A stretch of 64,000 bases of DNA, taken from positions 241,009 to 305,008 of the forward strand of contig NMRB01000100.1 in assembly GCA_002633025.1 (NCBI GenBank), read 5' to 3'. The stretch's first letter is position 1; each line of letters starts with the position of its first letter. The position numbers were made by a program, and so were the translations under genes. Under the pieces are notes generated by a model. That model saw only the letters and a list, made by a program, of their open reading frames with translations, was not told the origin of the DNA and made no database searches. Shown piece after piece: positions 53,301-58,000 of the stretch. This DNA is from Notospermus geniculatus. Taxonomy: Eukaryota > Nemertea > Pilidiophora > Heteronemertea > Lineidae.

Positions 53301-54503
53301 TGTAGACTCAGTGGCTTCATTTCTAAATGGGATGAATGCAGATGATAGACAGGTGTTATTGTCTTGTTCCGAGATCGGTCATTCTTATCCTTCTATATTT
53401 CAGCTTTTATTCCGTGTATCAAGGCACTAGTCATAGTCACAAAGTGAGTAAACTTAACGAACTGTCGGAGTATACCTTCCGGATCAGTGCGAGTAATGAG
53501 GCGGGACAGGGAGACCGGTCAGAAGAATACACGTTCAGGACAACCAAAGCACCGCCACCTGCCATCAGAGGTGAGAACTATAATAATTGCCTTGTCATCA
53601 GGTGCAGATACAAGGGGGGCGTGTGCTTTTGGCCAACAAATCTGTAAAATCGACCATGAAATTCTGGTTTCACCACAGATTTCAATGTTTAGTAGCACAG
53701 GGTGCCCCCTCTTTTCCCAAATCCTGAATCCGCCCCTGGGCATATACTCAAAAAGTCTGTCGTATAGAATTCTGACATTGTACAAACTTGTCTCTTTCAG
53801 CACCTAAAATCAGTGACATAACGACCGAGTCATGTGTGATAGAATGGACCCCGTGCCGAGGCCGATGGGCCAGGACTCCATATTGTACATAGTACAAATG
53901 CAGAATAGCCGAGAGTCCGAGTACAAACAGGTCAGTAATCAATTGCTATTACATCATAGAATTAGATACAAACAGGTCAGTAATCAATTGCTATTATGTC
54001 ATAGAATTAGAGTACAAACGGGTCAGTAATCTATTGCTATTACCATCAGAGACTTAGAATACAAACAGGTCAGTAATCAATTACTATTACGTCATATATT
54101 CAGGTGTAAGAAGGTCGGTGGTCAGTTGGTATTGATTGATAGAGGCAGAGTTCAAACAGGACAGTAATCAATTCATCTTCTTGTGTTTCAGATCTACAAA
54201 GGTTCTGAGACCAGTTTTCAGCAGAGCCAGTTACAGGCCAAGACTGAGTATCTCGTAAGAGTTTGTGCCATACGCCAGTGTTGTGATGATTCGGGAGACC
54301 TGATTGGTGCTTTCAGTCCGGGTGTGCCGTTCATTACGCACAGCATCCAACCAATCAAATCGTCGACATCGAAAGCCTCAGAAGTCAAACAAATGATATG
54401 TGAGCCACGTCAGTTGACTCAAGATGAACTGAAGGCGATAATTTTTGCCGTGTTTGTGATAATCGCGGCGATAGTGGTGACAGTCGCAGTGCAGTTTGTC
54501 TAG
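23137..54503 (+). CDS. FNDC3: FNDC3-type gene: fibronectin type III domain protein with C-terminal membrane anchor
   Basis: Products of the FNDC3A/FNDC3B family are large proteins with a proline-rich N-terminus, nine fibronectin type III (FN3) domains and a single C-terminal membrane anchor, found on internal membranes and linked to cell adhesion and differentiation. Here the order is: 'VPPGHMVQQIVDENG' near the N-terminus, a His/Pro-rich stretch, a basic helix 'TKARLQHKLQKRHKEG', nine FN3 units with the strand-B Trp (for example LKW, ISW, IW, LRW, NW, LTW, LKW, EW) and strand-F Tyr motifs, and a hydrophobic tail ending 'VVTVAVQFV'. The first exon found is entered in phase 1 in mid-protein (PATVRMVSNNG), so 5' exons are missing. 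As assembled the gene has a duplicated exon block (45861-53013), a lost acceptor at 53014 and small frame breaks near 39403 and 53849, so no single clean reading frame can be built. Family assignment is very secure. Confidence 0.93.
24275..24432 (-). mobile_element. tRNA-derived SINE (minus strand)
   Basis: On the minus strand, agagtggtgcagtagaaaca (A-box region) and tctgggtttgaaccctgg (B-box) are read. It is the same family as 30707. Confidence 0.65.
25051..25260 (+). mobile_element. tRNA-derived SINE (plus strand)
   Basis: It has A-box cggtggtgtagtggttcggg and B-box gggttcgaatccc. The tail contains gggcaagtctctttgcctca and ccacccaggtgtataaatgg, words seen in many marine invertebrate SINE tails. 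Confidence 0.8.
25900..26103 (+). repeat. 20-bp minisatellite, about 10 units
   Basis: The unit is gactttgaccttcaaggata. The first five units are near-perfect and later ones drift (gacttggatcttcaaggatt). Confidence 0.9.
26779..27058. mobile_element. Foldback element (280 bp)
   Basis: The ends atctcgcacgatcacagcgc and gcactgcaatcgagcgagat are imperfect inverted partners. Further inner pairs are cctggtagaatttctgacgg with ccgtcagaaattctaccagg, and cctagatcgaggttgaa with ttcaacctcgatctagg. Confidence 0.8.
29023..29248 (+). CDS. FNDC3: FNDC3 exon: His/Pro-rich low-complexity segment
   Basis: The acceptor is ttccattccag and the donor is caag|gtgagt. It reads GGPNSPPQVYPTCPTYGPQY and then a run dominated by His and Pro with repeats of PPHMH and HSHAH. 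It occupies the place of the Pro-rich linker in vertebrate FNDC3A/B. Phase is 0 in, 1 out. Confidence 0.85.
29295..29585 (+). repeat. Degenerate 'ttctgagatggtccc' repeats
   Basis: Six or seven copies of ttctgagatggtccc recur at uneven 45-70 bp spacing right after an FNDC3 exon. Confidence 0.6.
30071..30205. mobile_element. hAT-like MITE copy 2 (135 bp, 5-bp TSD)
   Basis: It starts cagtgtttccgcttgg and ends ctggcggaaacactg. The flanks are ttcct/ttcct (30066-30070, 30206-30210). Confidence 0.8.
30315..31424 (+). repeat. Left copy of gap-flanking repeat
   Basis: It begins aaaatttgtgacaacatgtc and ends near gcaaagttctagcagacta. A second copy lies at 32652-33836 on the other side of the gap. It contains a minus-strand SINE and a 46-bp minisatellite (ttgtcaaagtcagctgag) with one more unit than the other copy. 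Confidence 0.85.
30707..30868 (-). mobile_element. tRNA-derived SINE (minus strand)
   Basis: On the minus strand it reads ctgtcagagtggcgcagtgg (A-box region) and aggttcagggttcgatcccc (B-box), with tail ctccaggtttcctccttcac. The allelic or duplicated copy is at 33160-33316. Confidence 0.8.
31883..32651. other. Scaffold gap (769 N)
   Basis: It is a run of N. Open frames spanning it are artefacts. It lies in the intron between FNDC3 exons at 29248 and 37425. Confidence 0.99.
32652..33836 (+). repeat. Right copy of gap-flanking repeat
   Basis: It starts at the first base after the Ns. It differs from the left copy by SNPs, a 109-bp internal tandem duplication (about 32734-32842 and 32843-32951) and a shorter minisatellite. 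This is consistent with the other haplotype. Confidence 0.85.
33160..33316 (-). mobile_element. tRNA-derived SINE (minus strand), second copy
   Basis: It is the same insertion as 30707 in the right gap-flanking copy, with minor differences. Confidence 0.8.
36591..36734. mobile_element. hAT-like MITE copy 3 (144 bp, 5-bp TSD)
   Basis: It starts cagtgtttccgccagaggg and ends atttctggcagaaaccctg. The flanks are cttat/cttat (36586-36590, 36735-36739). It is the same length as the inverted copy at 10201. Confidence 0.85.
37425..37571 (+). CDS. FNDC3: FNDC3 exon: basic helical linker
   Basis: The acceptor is ctttctctgcag and the donor is aaaa|gtaagc. It reads GPPPSHHNHSHMDDRAIQTK then ARLQHKLQKRHKEGYYN and VSPRKNKGK, matching the vertebrate 'ERLQKKLKDRQ...SPPSSP' linker before the first FN3 domain. 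Phase is 1 in, 1 out. Confidence 0.88.
37714..38811 (+). repeat. Two-unit direct duplication around an FNDC3 linker exon
   Basis: Unit 1 is 37714-38171 and unit 2 is 38172-38811. Both begin atactcatcagtgtgtctg and end gagatagaa inside the exon. Unit 2 carries about 180 bp more (about 38310-38512), including an inverted repeat (tctctgtaat ... attacagaga). Confidence 0.85.
38104..38171 (+). pseudogene. Truncated first copy of the FNDC3 linker exon
   Basis: The acceptor ttctttgcag and the first 68 nt are the same as the exon at 38744. After GATAGAA the sequence jumps to the start of a second copy of the block (atactcatcag), so the exon has no donor. It is part of the duplication 37714-38811. 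Confidence 0.75.
38744..38864 (+). CDS. FNDC3: FNDC3 exon: acidic/Ser linker before FN3-1
   Basis: The acceptor is ttctttgcag and the donor is aaag|gtatga. From the phase-1 exon before it, it reads MNGDIRKNEVHSSSSSGDGQ then EIEKKNK. The site corresponds to the acidic 'TEIEEKDEE' linker in vertebrates. It ends in phase 2 whereas the next exon found (39314) needs phase 0, so a small exon is missing or the assembly is wrong here. Confidence 0.65.
39314..39464 (+). CDS. FNDC3: FNDC3 exon: first half of FN3-1 (contains a frame break)
   Basis: The acceptor is ccaatttcag and the donor is acag|gtaagt. The 5' part reads ISNVESRSALIVLMPPECNN (family: VSNIQARAVVLSWAPP). The 3' part reads IKYELLLSDKGKEGKYKLVY (family: YSYEVALSDKGRDGKYKIIY). 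The two lie in different frames, one base missing around 39402. That is exactly where the duplicated block begins. The usual FN3 Trp is replaced by Leu-Met in this reading. Confidence 0.75.
39588..39852 (-). mobile_element. SINE (minus strand) interrupted by a MITE
   Basis: SINE parts agcaggaggaaacaggagtg and ggatcgaacccagaacttca flank the MITE at 39623-39733. The second block copy has the same arrangement (46043-46312). Confidence 0.75.
39623..39733. mobile_element. MITE inside a SINE (111 bp)
   Basis: The ends gggccaatttcacaaag and ctttgtgaaatcggccc are inverted partners. Inner arms are gacgcgtgtaacttc and gaagttacatgcgtc. It is present in both exon blocks (second copy 46081-46191). Confidence 0.75.
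39891..39950 (+). CDS. FNDC3: FNDC3 exon: second half of FN3-1
   Basis: The acceptor is ctcattttag and the donor is tgag|gtaagc. It reads (S)GDATEITLQDLKPATEYHLR, the strand E-F region with the FN3 'LxPxTxY' signature. Phase is 2/2. Confidence 0.9.
40243..40387 (+). CDS. FNDC3: FNDC3 exon: end of FN3-1, start of FN3-2
   Basis: The acceptor is tttttttccag and the donor is cag|gtaagt. It reads (R)VSALLDDIKGETTESVSFKT then KPCEPEAPNQQHVKLS and KTTLQLKWQ, carrying the strand-B Trp of FN3-2. It occurs three times in the window (also 46700 and 47204). Confidence 0.92.
40607..40794 (+). CDS. FNDC3: FNDC3 exon: FN3-2 body
   Basis: The acceptor is ccaattccag and the donor is gagg|gtaaga. It reads APADNGSKITSYTLEQDQ...TCYVFRLAAVNSIGRG, close to family 'APIDNGSKITNYLLEWDEG...YTFRLAARNDIGTSG'. 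Phase is 0 in, 2 out. Confidence 0.93.
41146..41305 (+). CDS. FNDC3: FNDC3 exon: start of FN3-3
   Basis: The acceptor is aatttttccag and the donor is cact|gtgagt. It reads PYCEPVFFFTSGSVPTQPDP then ALTISWVRRPNDEAFTLQME. The ISW holds the strand-B Trp. Phase is 2 in, 0 out. Confidence 0.92.
41598..41684 (+). CDS. FNDC3: FNDC3 exon: FN3-3, 29 codons
   Basis: The acceptor is cgatttgcag and the donor is cagg|gtaagt. It reads GHGFITVYNGPDLSHTVKNL then RRNTEYKYR, matching family 'YTGEDLTCTVKNLKRSTQYKFR'. Both ends are phase 0. Confidence 0.94.
41858..41996 (+). CDS. FNDC3: FNDC3 exon: end of FN3-3, start of FN3-4
   Basis: The acceptor is tttgctccag and the donor is tggg|gtaagt. It reads LCANNEEGNSRWSDTVNYRT then KPDRPGVPCKLLVKGKVHST and SFKVIWG, matching family 'SPDRPGPPTRPLVKGPVTSHGFSVKWD'. 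Phase is 0 in, 1 out. Confidence 0.94.
42104..42151. repeat. Hairpin (gtattcgttggaaagc arms)
   Basis: Arms gtattcgttggaaagc and gctttccaatgaatac surround an 11-bp loop. The block-2 copy at 49100-49142 has perfect arms. Confidence 0.75.
42379..42444 (+). CDS. FNDC3: FNDC3 exon: FN3-4, 66 nt
   Basis: The acceptor is ctccattttag and the donor is cggg|gtaagt. It reads DAPKDSGGAEITKYVLEMEE, the family 'DPPKDNGGSEILKYLLEI' segment. Phase is 1/1. Confidence 0.93.
43100..43290 (+). repeat. 30-33 bp minisatellite, block 1
   Basis: Units of aatgttctgctaccactgct then gtggtgcagg. The block-2 copy (50103-50285) has small unit differences. Confidence 0.8.
43366..43478 (+). CDS. FNDC3: FNDC3 exon: FN3-4 end
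   Basis: The acceptor is tctctttcag and the donor is tgat|gtaagt. It reads (G)FDIVYEGAEREFICDRLKPG then HTYRLRVSCVSAGGHSD. The 'LKPGxxYRLR' is the FN3 strand E-F signature. Phase is 1 in, 0 out. The second copy at 50361 is 2 bp longer. Confidence 0.94.
43654..43759 (+). CDS. FNDC3: FNDC3 exon: start of FN3-5
   Basis: The acceptor is cccattccag and the donor is tggt|gtaagt. It reads NSDICSVTTLAMAPGPCQSP then KLQGKPKATLLHLRW, matching family '[26 protein letters not shown]'. Phase is 0 in, 1 out. Confidence 0.93.
43930..44102 (+). CDS. FNDC3: FNDC3 exon: FN3-5 body
   Basis: The acceptor is tccgtttcag and the donor is tggg|gtgagt. It reads YPDSDGGAQVTEYEVRMTLP...DMDCVVAGLSPGRPYLFQVR then AFNKAG, a complete strand C-to-G FN3 segment. 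Phase is 1 in, 0 out. Confidence 0.93.
44411..44602 (+). CDS. FNDC3: FNDC3 exon: end of FN3-5, FN3-6 start
   Basis: The acceptor is tccatgtttag and the donor is gcag|gtaagg. It reads AGSWSDALEVVSGAGVPDPP...CAIINWEEPVNNGATITDYK then LEWQQ. The NW is the strand-B Trp. It is 64 codons with phase 0/0. The copy at 51408 has a 2-bp insertion. Confidence 0.93.
44820..44894 (+). CDS. FNDC3: FNDC3 exon: FN3-6, 25 codons
   Basis: The acceptor is ttctgttgcag and the donor is gcag|gtaaat. It reads LYFGAALNHEVRGLQPATTY then NFRVQ. Both ends are phase 0. Confidence 0.92.
44975..45125 (+). mobile_element. SINE (plus strand), block 1
   Basis: It has A-box-like agtggcagatgggtaacctc, B-box-like gttttgatccg and tail ctctggtttcctcctgctgt. 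The block-2 copy at 52019-52300 carries a MITE. Confidence 0.65.
45180..45430 (+). CDS. FNDC3: FNDC3 exon: end of FN3-6 and most of FN3-7
   Basis: The acceptor is cttcctacag and the donor is ataa|gtaagt. It reads AINSAGPGPFSAISSCVTPP...SIKLTWKEPHNNGSEISSYN then IDLGDRHLTVGNE and LVPETTYK, very close to family 'NWEEPCNNGSEILAYTIDLGD...LLPETTYR'. Phase is 0 in, 2 out. Confidence 0.95.
45849..45922 (+). pseudogene. Chimeric exon at the duplication junction
   Basis: The acceptor ttttctttcag is followed by 12 nt that belong to the FN3-7/8 exon (A ATC CGT ATC CA = K-IRIQ, family 'YRIRIQA'). From 45861 it continues with the middle of the FN3-1 exon (IKYELLLSDKGKEGKYKLVY) to its donor. Read from the phase-2 exon before it, the frame hits TAG within 17 codons of the junction. 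This is the seam between the two exon blocks. Confidence 0.8.
46081..46191. mobile_element. MITE inside a SINE, block-2 copy
   Basis: It is the same as 39623-39733, with gggccgatttcacaaag as a slightly better matching left end. Confidence 0.75.
46339..46398 (+). CDS. Second copy of FNDC3 FN3-1 exon
   Basis: It is the copy of 39891-39950: same 60 nt, same splice sites, reading GDATEITLQDLKPATEYHLR. It lies inside block 2 and is probably an allele laid in series. Confidence 0.8.
46700..46844 (+). CDS. Second copy of FNDC3 FN3-1/2 exon
   Basis: It is the copy of 40243-40387 with intact 145 nt, acceptor and donor. It is followed by a third copy at 47204. This exon enters in phase 2 and leaves in phase 0, so two copies cannot be joined in frame. 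Confidence 0.8.
46925..47122. mobile_element. PIF/Harbinger-like MITE (198 bp), only in block 2
   Basis: The ends ggccattctttttttatttg and caaataaaaaaagaatggcc are perfect inverted partners for 32 bp. The target duplication is TTA (46922-46924, 47123-47125). Block 1 reads tactcattagtatacttcc without it (about 40460), an empty site. Confidence 0.9.
47204..47348 (+). CDS. Third copy of FNDC3 FN3-1/2 exon
   Basis: It is a second tandem copy within block 2, with intact 145 nt and splice sites. The repeat unit runs from about 46640 (attggtcagataaggaatcc) and restarts at about 47138, with the TTA-flanked MITE 46925-47122 just before the restart. Confidence 0.8.
47571..47758 (+). CDS. Second copy of FNDC3 FN3-2 exon
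   Basis: It is the copy of 40607-40794, 188 nt, with one synonymous-type change seen (cgc to cgg). Splice sites are intact. Confidence 0.8.
48117..48276 (+). CDS. Second copy of FNDC3 FN3-3 start exon
   Basis: It is the copy of 41146-41305, 160 nt, with a few silent differences. Splice sites are intact. Confidence 0.8.
48553..48639 (+). CDS. Second copy of FNDC3 FN3-3 29-codon exon
   Basis: It is the copy of 41598-41684, 87 nt, and appears identical in coding sequence. Confidence 0.8.
48854..48992 (+). CDS. Second copy of FNDC3 FN3-3/4 exon
   Basis: It is the copy of 41858-41996, 139 nt, with silent differences only that I noticed. Splice sites are intact. Confidence 0.8.
49377..49442 (+). 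CDS. Second copy of FNDC3 FN3-4 66-nt exon
   Basis: It is the copy of 42379-42444 with the same coding sequence (DAPKDSGGAEITKYVLEMEE) and splice sites. Confidence 0.8.
50361..50475 (+). pseudogene. Second copy of FNDC3 FN3-4 end exon, frameshifted
   Basis: It is the copy of 43366-43478 but 115 nt rather than 113. Two extra bases occur near 50446 (gtatctATtgtg against gtatcttgtg), which break the frame after RLRVS. The insertion could be real or a consensus error. Confidence 0.8.
50651..50756 (+). CDS. Second copy of FNDC3 FN3-5 start exon
   Basis: It is the copy of 43654-43759, apparently identical including flanking introns. Confidence 0.8.
50927..51099 (+). CDS. Second copy of FNDC3 FN3-5 exon
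   Basis: It is the copy of 43930-44102, apparently identical in sequence. Confidence 0.8.
51408..51601 (+). pseudogene. Second copy of FNDC3 FN3-5/6 exon, frameshifted
   Basis: It is the copy of 44411-44602 but 194 nt rather than 192. The extra 'AT' is near 51516 (caactATggg against caactggg) and destroys the NWEEP reading frame at the strand-B Trp. Confidence 0.8.
51887..51961 (+). CDS. Second copy of FNDC3 FN3-6 25-codon exon
   Basis: It is the copy of 44820-44894, 75 nt. Its donor is cag|gtaagt, a better match than gtaaat in copy 1. Confidence 0.8.
52019..52300 (+). mobile_element. SINE (plus strand), block 2, interrupted
   Basis: It is the same SINE as 44975, here split by the MITE at 52116-52245. 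It has tggcagagtggtaacaccag and ggtttgattcc. Confidence 0.65.
52116..52245. mobile_element. PIF/Harbinger-like MITE (130 bp), only in block 2
   Basis: The ends gggccgtatgcacaggtc and gaccccgtgcatacggccc are inverted partners with TAA on both sides (52113-52115, 52246-52248). Block 1 lacks it (near 45066). It sits in a plus-strand SINE. Confidence 0.85.
52355..52605 (+). CDS. Second copy of FNDC3 FN3-6/7 exon
   Basis: It is the copy of 45180-45430, 251 nt, in frame, with a few silent changes. Splice sites are intact. Confidence 0.8.
53014..53202 (+). CDS. FNDC3: FNDC3 exon: end of FN3-7, FN3-8 start (acceptor missing)
   Basis: It reads (Q)AVNGIGVGAFSTPMK then RALPPPPPRLECLNCGPNTL and LKLKWGDGKNPDLIQYCLEM, matching family 'AINEIGAGPFS...RPLPPLPPRLECAAAGPQSLKLKWGD'. 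The donor is gaag|gtacgg (phase 2). Directly upstream is a run of nine A's. The polypyrimidine tract, the AG and the first 12 exon bases present at 45834-45860 are absent here. Confidence 0.88.
53404..53570 (+). CDS. FNDC3: FNDC3 exon: FN3-8 end
   Basis: The acceptor is tatatttcag and the donor is agag|gtgaga. It reads (S)FYSVYQGTSHSHKVSKLNEL then SEYTFRISASNEAGQGDRSE and TTKAPPPAIRG, matching family 'IYRGPSHTYKVQRLTEFTCYSFRIQAASEAGEGPFSE'. Phase is 2 in, 1 out. Confidence 0.94.
53801..53930 (+). CDS. FNDC3: FNDC3 exon: FN3-9 first half (1-bp frame break)
   Basis: The acceptor is tctctttcag and the donor is caag-type acag|gtcagt. It reads (A)PKISDITTESCVIEWTP and then, one frame over, PVPRPMGQDSILYIVQMQ with RESEYKQ. 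The break is at the C-run 53849-53852: 130 nt where 131 are needed. The family expects a continuous 'CEILWETVPSMKGDPVNYILQV...ESEYKQ'. A missing C is the simplest explanation. Confidence 0.85.
53918..54165 (+). repeat. 46-bp minisatellite that repeats a splice donor
   Basis: The unit starts gagtacaaacaggtcagtaa, i.e. the last 12 coding bases of the exon ending at 53930 plus the donor. Copies start at 53918, 53965, 54010, 54057 and 54149. Four keep AG|GTCAGTA or GG|GTCAGTA; the fifth reads AGGACAGTA. Confidence 0.85.
54192..54503 (+). CDS. FNDC3: FNDC3 last coding exon: FN3-9 end and membrane anchor
   Basis: The acceptor is ttgtgtttcag. It reads IYKGSETSFQQSQLQAKTEY then LVRVCAIRQCCDDSGDLIGA, matching family 'VYKGEEATFQISGLQTNTDYRFRVCACRRC...LSGAFSP'. 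After a short linker, QLTQDELKAIIFAVFVIIAA and VVTVAVQFV form a C-terminal hydrophobic segment of about 22 residues ending in TAG at 54501-54503. This is the tail anchor typical of FNDC3A/B. Confidence 0.95.
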   Translation: MYKGSETSFQQSQLQAKTEYLVRVCAIRQCCDDSGDLIGAFSPGVPFITHSIQPIKSSTSKASEVKQMICEPRQLTQDELKAIIFAVFVIIAAIVVTVAVQFV

Positions 54504-57500
54504 CGATGACACGGGATGAATTGTCACTGGTATATTGGCTGATTGAGTCTGTCTGCTCCTAACTTGAAGTGACGTCTTTTTGCAACGTTCGTGCAGCACC
54601 TATGAATCTCATCAGAAATTGTTAAAGAATGACTGTAGTTTGTGGCATTTGATGTATCATTATTTTCAGATGTGAGATTTTCAAAGGATGACTGCATAGT
54701 GCAGAAAAAAATATCCCGTTAACAAAGGTATGCTGTTATGCACCTGTTGTTCATGGGACATTTGCGTCAAAATGCCGTGTTCATCAAGATAGGGGAGACA
54801 GATTGTAAAGTTGGCCTACTTTCACTGCCTTTTAAGTCTTATCTTCCAGTAACTGCTGAGATTATGGAGGCGATTCTAAGCCGGCTATTGTCGTTCAATT
54901 GTTCGTAGTTCCAAATGCCTCTTTCACTTTCGTACGTAGGTGTCCCTGATATCCCCTCTGCATGTTATGGAATTTTGAAACTCAACCCTTGCACTAACTA
55001 TGTCGTGATCTGACAGTTCTCAGGCAATGTTCTGCATACCCCTTGTCGAATCTTAGTGCTGCCTGTGCCCATGGGTGCTCTCCATGGCATCACAGATTTG
55101 AACCCTTTGCATGAGACAGAATCTGTATGTTATGATGACAGGTTGAAATGCAAATCTTTCCAAGCATTCGTCGCCTTCATAACCTTATGCAAAATGATAT
55201 CTTGCCTATGTGTTTTGACATGGTTGATTCGCAGAAAAGAATATGGTCTCTGGTTCCATATAAGTCTATTTTTATCATAGTTGCGGGGAATCAAATTGTA
55301 ATCTGTTTTGATAAAGTTGGATTATGGGGTGCTTAGTAGGCTACATGTGTCTAACATGAAAATATGTGAAATGTGTATTGCGAAGTGTGATACATGTGTA
55401 ATTTGCCATTTGATACAGATGTGTTTCATGTGTATTACTTGTTGTAATACATGAGTCACATGATGTCACATGATTTCACATGTGCATCACATGATTTCAC
55501 ATGTGTGTCATGGGATGTCACACATCTGTGTACGTCATGAGATATCATACCTGTTTTAGGCCTACATGATTTCACATGCGTATCACAGGATTTCACATGT
55601 ATCACATGATTTTACATGTGTATTTTCACATGTATTACTTGATTTTACATGTGTATTACATAATTTCACATGTATAAGTGTGATTTCGTGTGTTTGAACG
55701 AATCATACTAGAAGATAATCAGAAAGATTGCTTCGGTGAAGGAATTGTCATATATTATATAAGGCATTTTGGCCGAATGAATACCTGTCGTATTTGCCCA
55801 AAATGTGGACTTTCGCTCTCAAAGGCAGGTGCAGCATAGTCACACGTAGTCTGCTGAGTACAACCATACGTCCATTTGAATTGTCATTGAACATGGTCTT
55901 ACATGTAATATGGTATCTAACGCGAGGTACATGTACATTATGTGTGTCCAACTTGATACCAGTTTAGGGCCTCTACGTATTGATACCGTTTCTCTATATT
56001 ACTCGACTATTTCTGTAATCCATACTAACATCAAAATTCCATGCAGCAACAATTTACTGGACAATTTATTTCATCTTTGTGTTAAACCCCATCATTATTG
56101 CTAGGATTTGGAGCAAATTTACTCTTTGCTGTCAATTAGGTGTTTTGACACAAACTTTGCGAGAGCACTATCTATTTTCCTCTGATATTTTCTTCAGAGG
56201 CTACTTCTCAGTTGCGAGACTGAGTTGACTTTCATTCTGCATGTAGTCCGGTTGGCCCTCTTGCATTGAGACAGACCTTGGTTTCTTTATCAGGAGACCG
56301 AGACCTCTCTCTTGCAGTGAGACTCGTTCCTCAGCTGGGTGAGCTGTCACAGGTGTGATCGTCTAGACTTCTGGTAGGCCTGGTGCCTTGCAATGACACT
56401 AAACCTGCTATATCTTACAGTTAAACTCCATTTCCAGTTCCCCACATCCATATCTTTAGGCCAGTCTTTATATCCATCTAGTTTGTTTCCAGTTGTTTGC
56501 ATTTTTCTCTAAAACTTGGTCAGTGCCTTCTTGGGTGGAAAGCCAAGCTTTCTTGGCAGAATCAGTGTCAGATGGGACTTCTTTTCCTAAAATTGAACTT
56601 TGGTTTTCCCTCACTGTTTTCCAATGTTAGATAATCAGGTGCCATTATGGAGAACAAATTTTCTACTATAATTTCAAATTTGATTCATTTTGCGTACAAG
56701 TTCCACATTGCTGATGGTGCCAAGAATGACATTTTGCCTCATGATCCTCTTTCCCTCGACACATTTCTGTTGACTCTTCAGCCTCTACTGATGACACTAA
56801 GACACTTGGTGAAATTTGAGTGAACTTCCAAACCCCCGAACTGTCGAACTTCTCTTATCTCCTGTCAGTTTATCCACCCTTTTTATGAGCCCTGGAGGAT
56901 TTTGAGGAGAGCATGATGGGGAGGAGATCGAATGACTACAATTCTTTGTCTTGTTTTACACCCACATCCTCATCACTCAAACTTGTTCAAGCTGTTTCTG
57001 GAGATTCAACAATTTATGTATTTGGTCCCGATTATCTTGTGACTTGGACTGACTGTCAACCTGGCCCACCCTAAACTTAATTGGATCGTCCTTTCCCAAA
57101 ACATTGGTCCGGTCCATTGTAAAATTTTAGGGAGGGTAAGGTGTCTGCATTACAAAGGTGATAAAAACTGCTAAACATTATTAAAACTATTGTGAACTAT
57201 TTAAAAGTAGAGTTTCCTTAATGTGAGACCACTGTGTGTAGGACGTCGCGTACTAAAAATAATATGAAACGTGTACAAGTATAATGAATATAAATACAAA
57301 TATATATATATGAAATAAGATTTTAGTTCTGATTAAGATATTTTTGGAGAAAATTACCTAAGTCTTAATGAATGTGGTCTTGTATTGGTTAAGTGTGATG
57401 AAGAATATGTGTCTTTGGCATGAATATTGTCGTATATCACTACATGTTTCAATGATACCAAGTTTAGCTGGCTATGGCGGGCAAGTTGCTATTGTGAAGA

Positions 57501-58000
57501 GGTTAGTTTCCATGATGTTTGCTGTCTTTTCGTTGTTCAATGAGACATGAAGTCGGATGTGCATGATAGCTTTGAAGAATATCAGACTATAAACTCACTT
57601 TTCTCGTCTTTAGAACTTCATTACAAAACTGCACCCAGTTATTTGACTGTTTTTGGGCTCTGCTTAACATGAAATGTTGATACAGCCCTGAACTAATGCT
57701 TGAACACTTTGTTAATTTTTTTAAAACTTGAAAAATACACTTGAAAGTGTAGTAAAAATGTGACTGTTGTTCGTTGAGTGTCGATATTTGAATCCTAGAT
57801 GTGCAAAAGCCTCTCTGAGCTGAGCGGGTTGGTATTACGACTGTCAGAAATACAGTTAGCTGTGTTTTGTTAAAGGGGCAGTGCTCTGAGCAGATTTGTG
57901 TGTTGTTGTGGAAGCGACCCTCTTCCTCTCTCGATGGCAATGAAAGTATGCATTTCAAATCATCAGTGTCAATAATGAAATGATGATAAATAAAATGGAT
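54504..58000 (+). other. FNDC3: Probable FNDC3 3' untranslated region
   Basis: There is no coding signal, few interspersed repeats compared with upstream DNA, and T-rich composition. An aataaa polyadenylation signal occurs at 57989-57994, with another at 62820-62825. The transcript end cannot be fixed from sequence. Confidence 0.35.
55385..55690 (+). repeat. Degenerate tttcacatgtgtatcacatg repeats
   Basis: About 20-bp units built on cacatgtgtatcacatgat recur with drift. They lie 0.9 kb after the FNDC3 stop. Confidence 0.7.
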
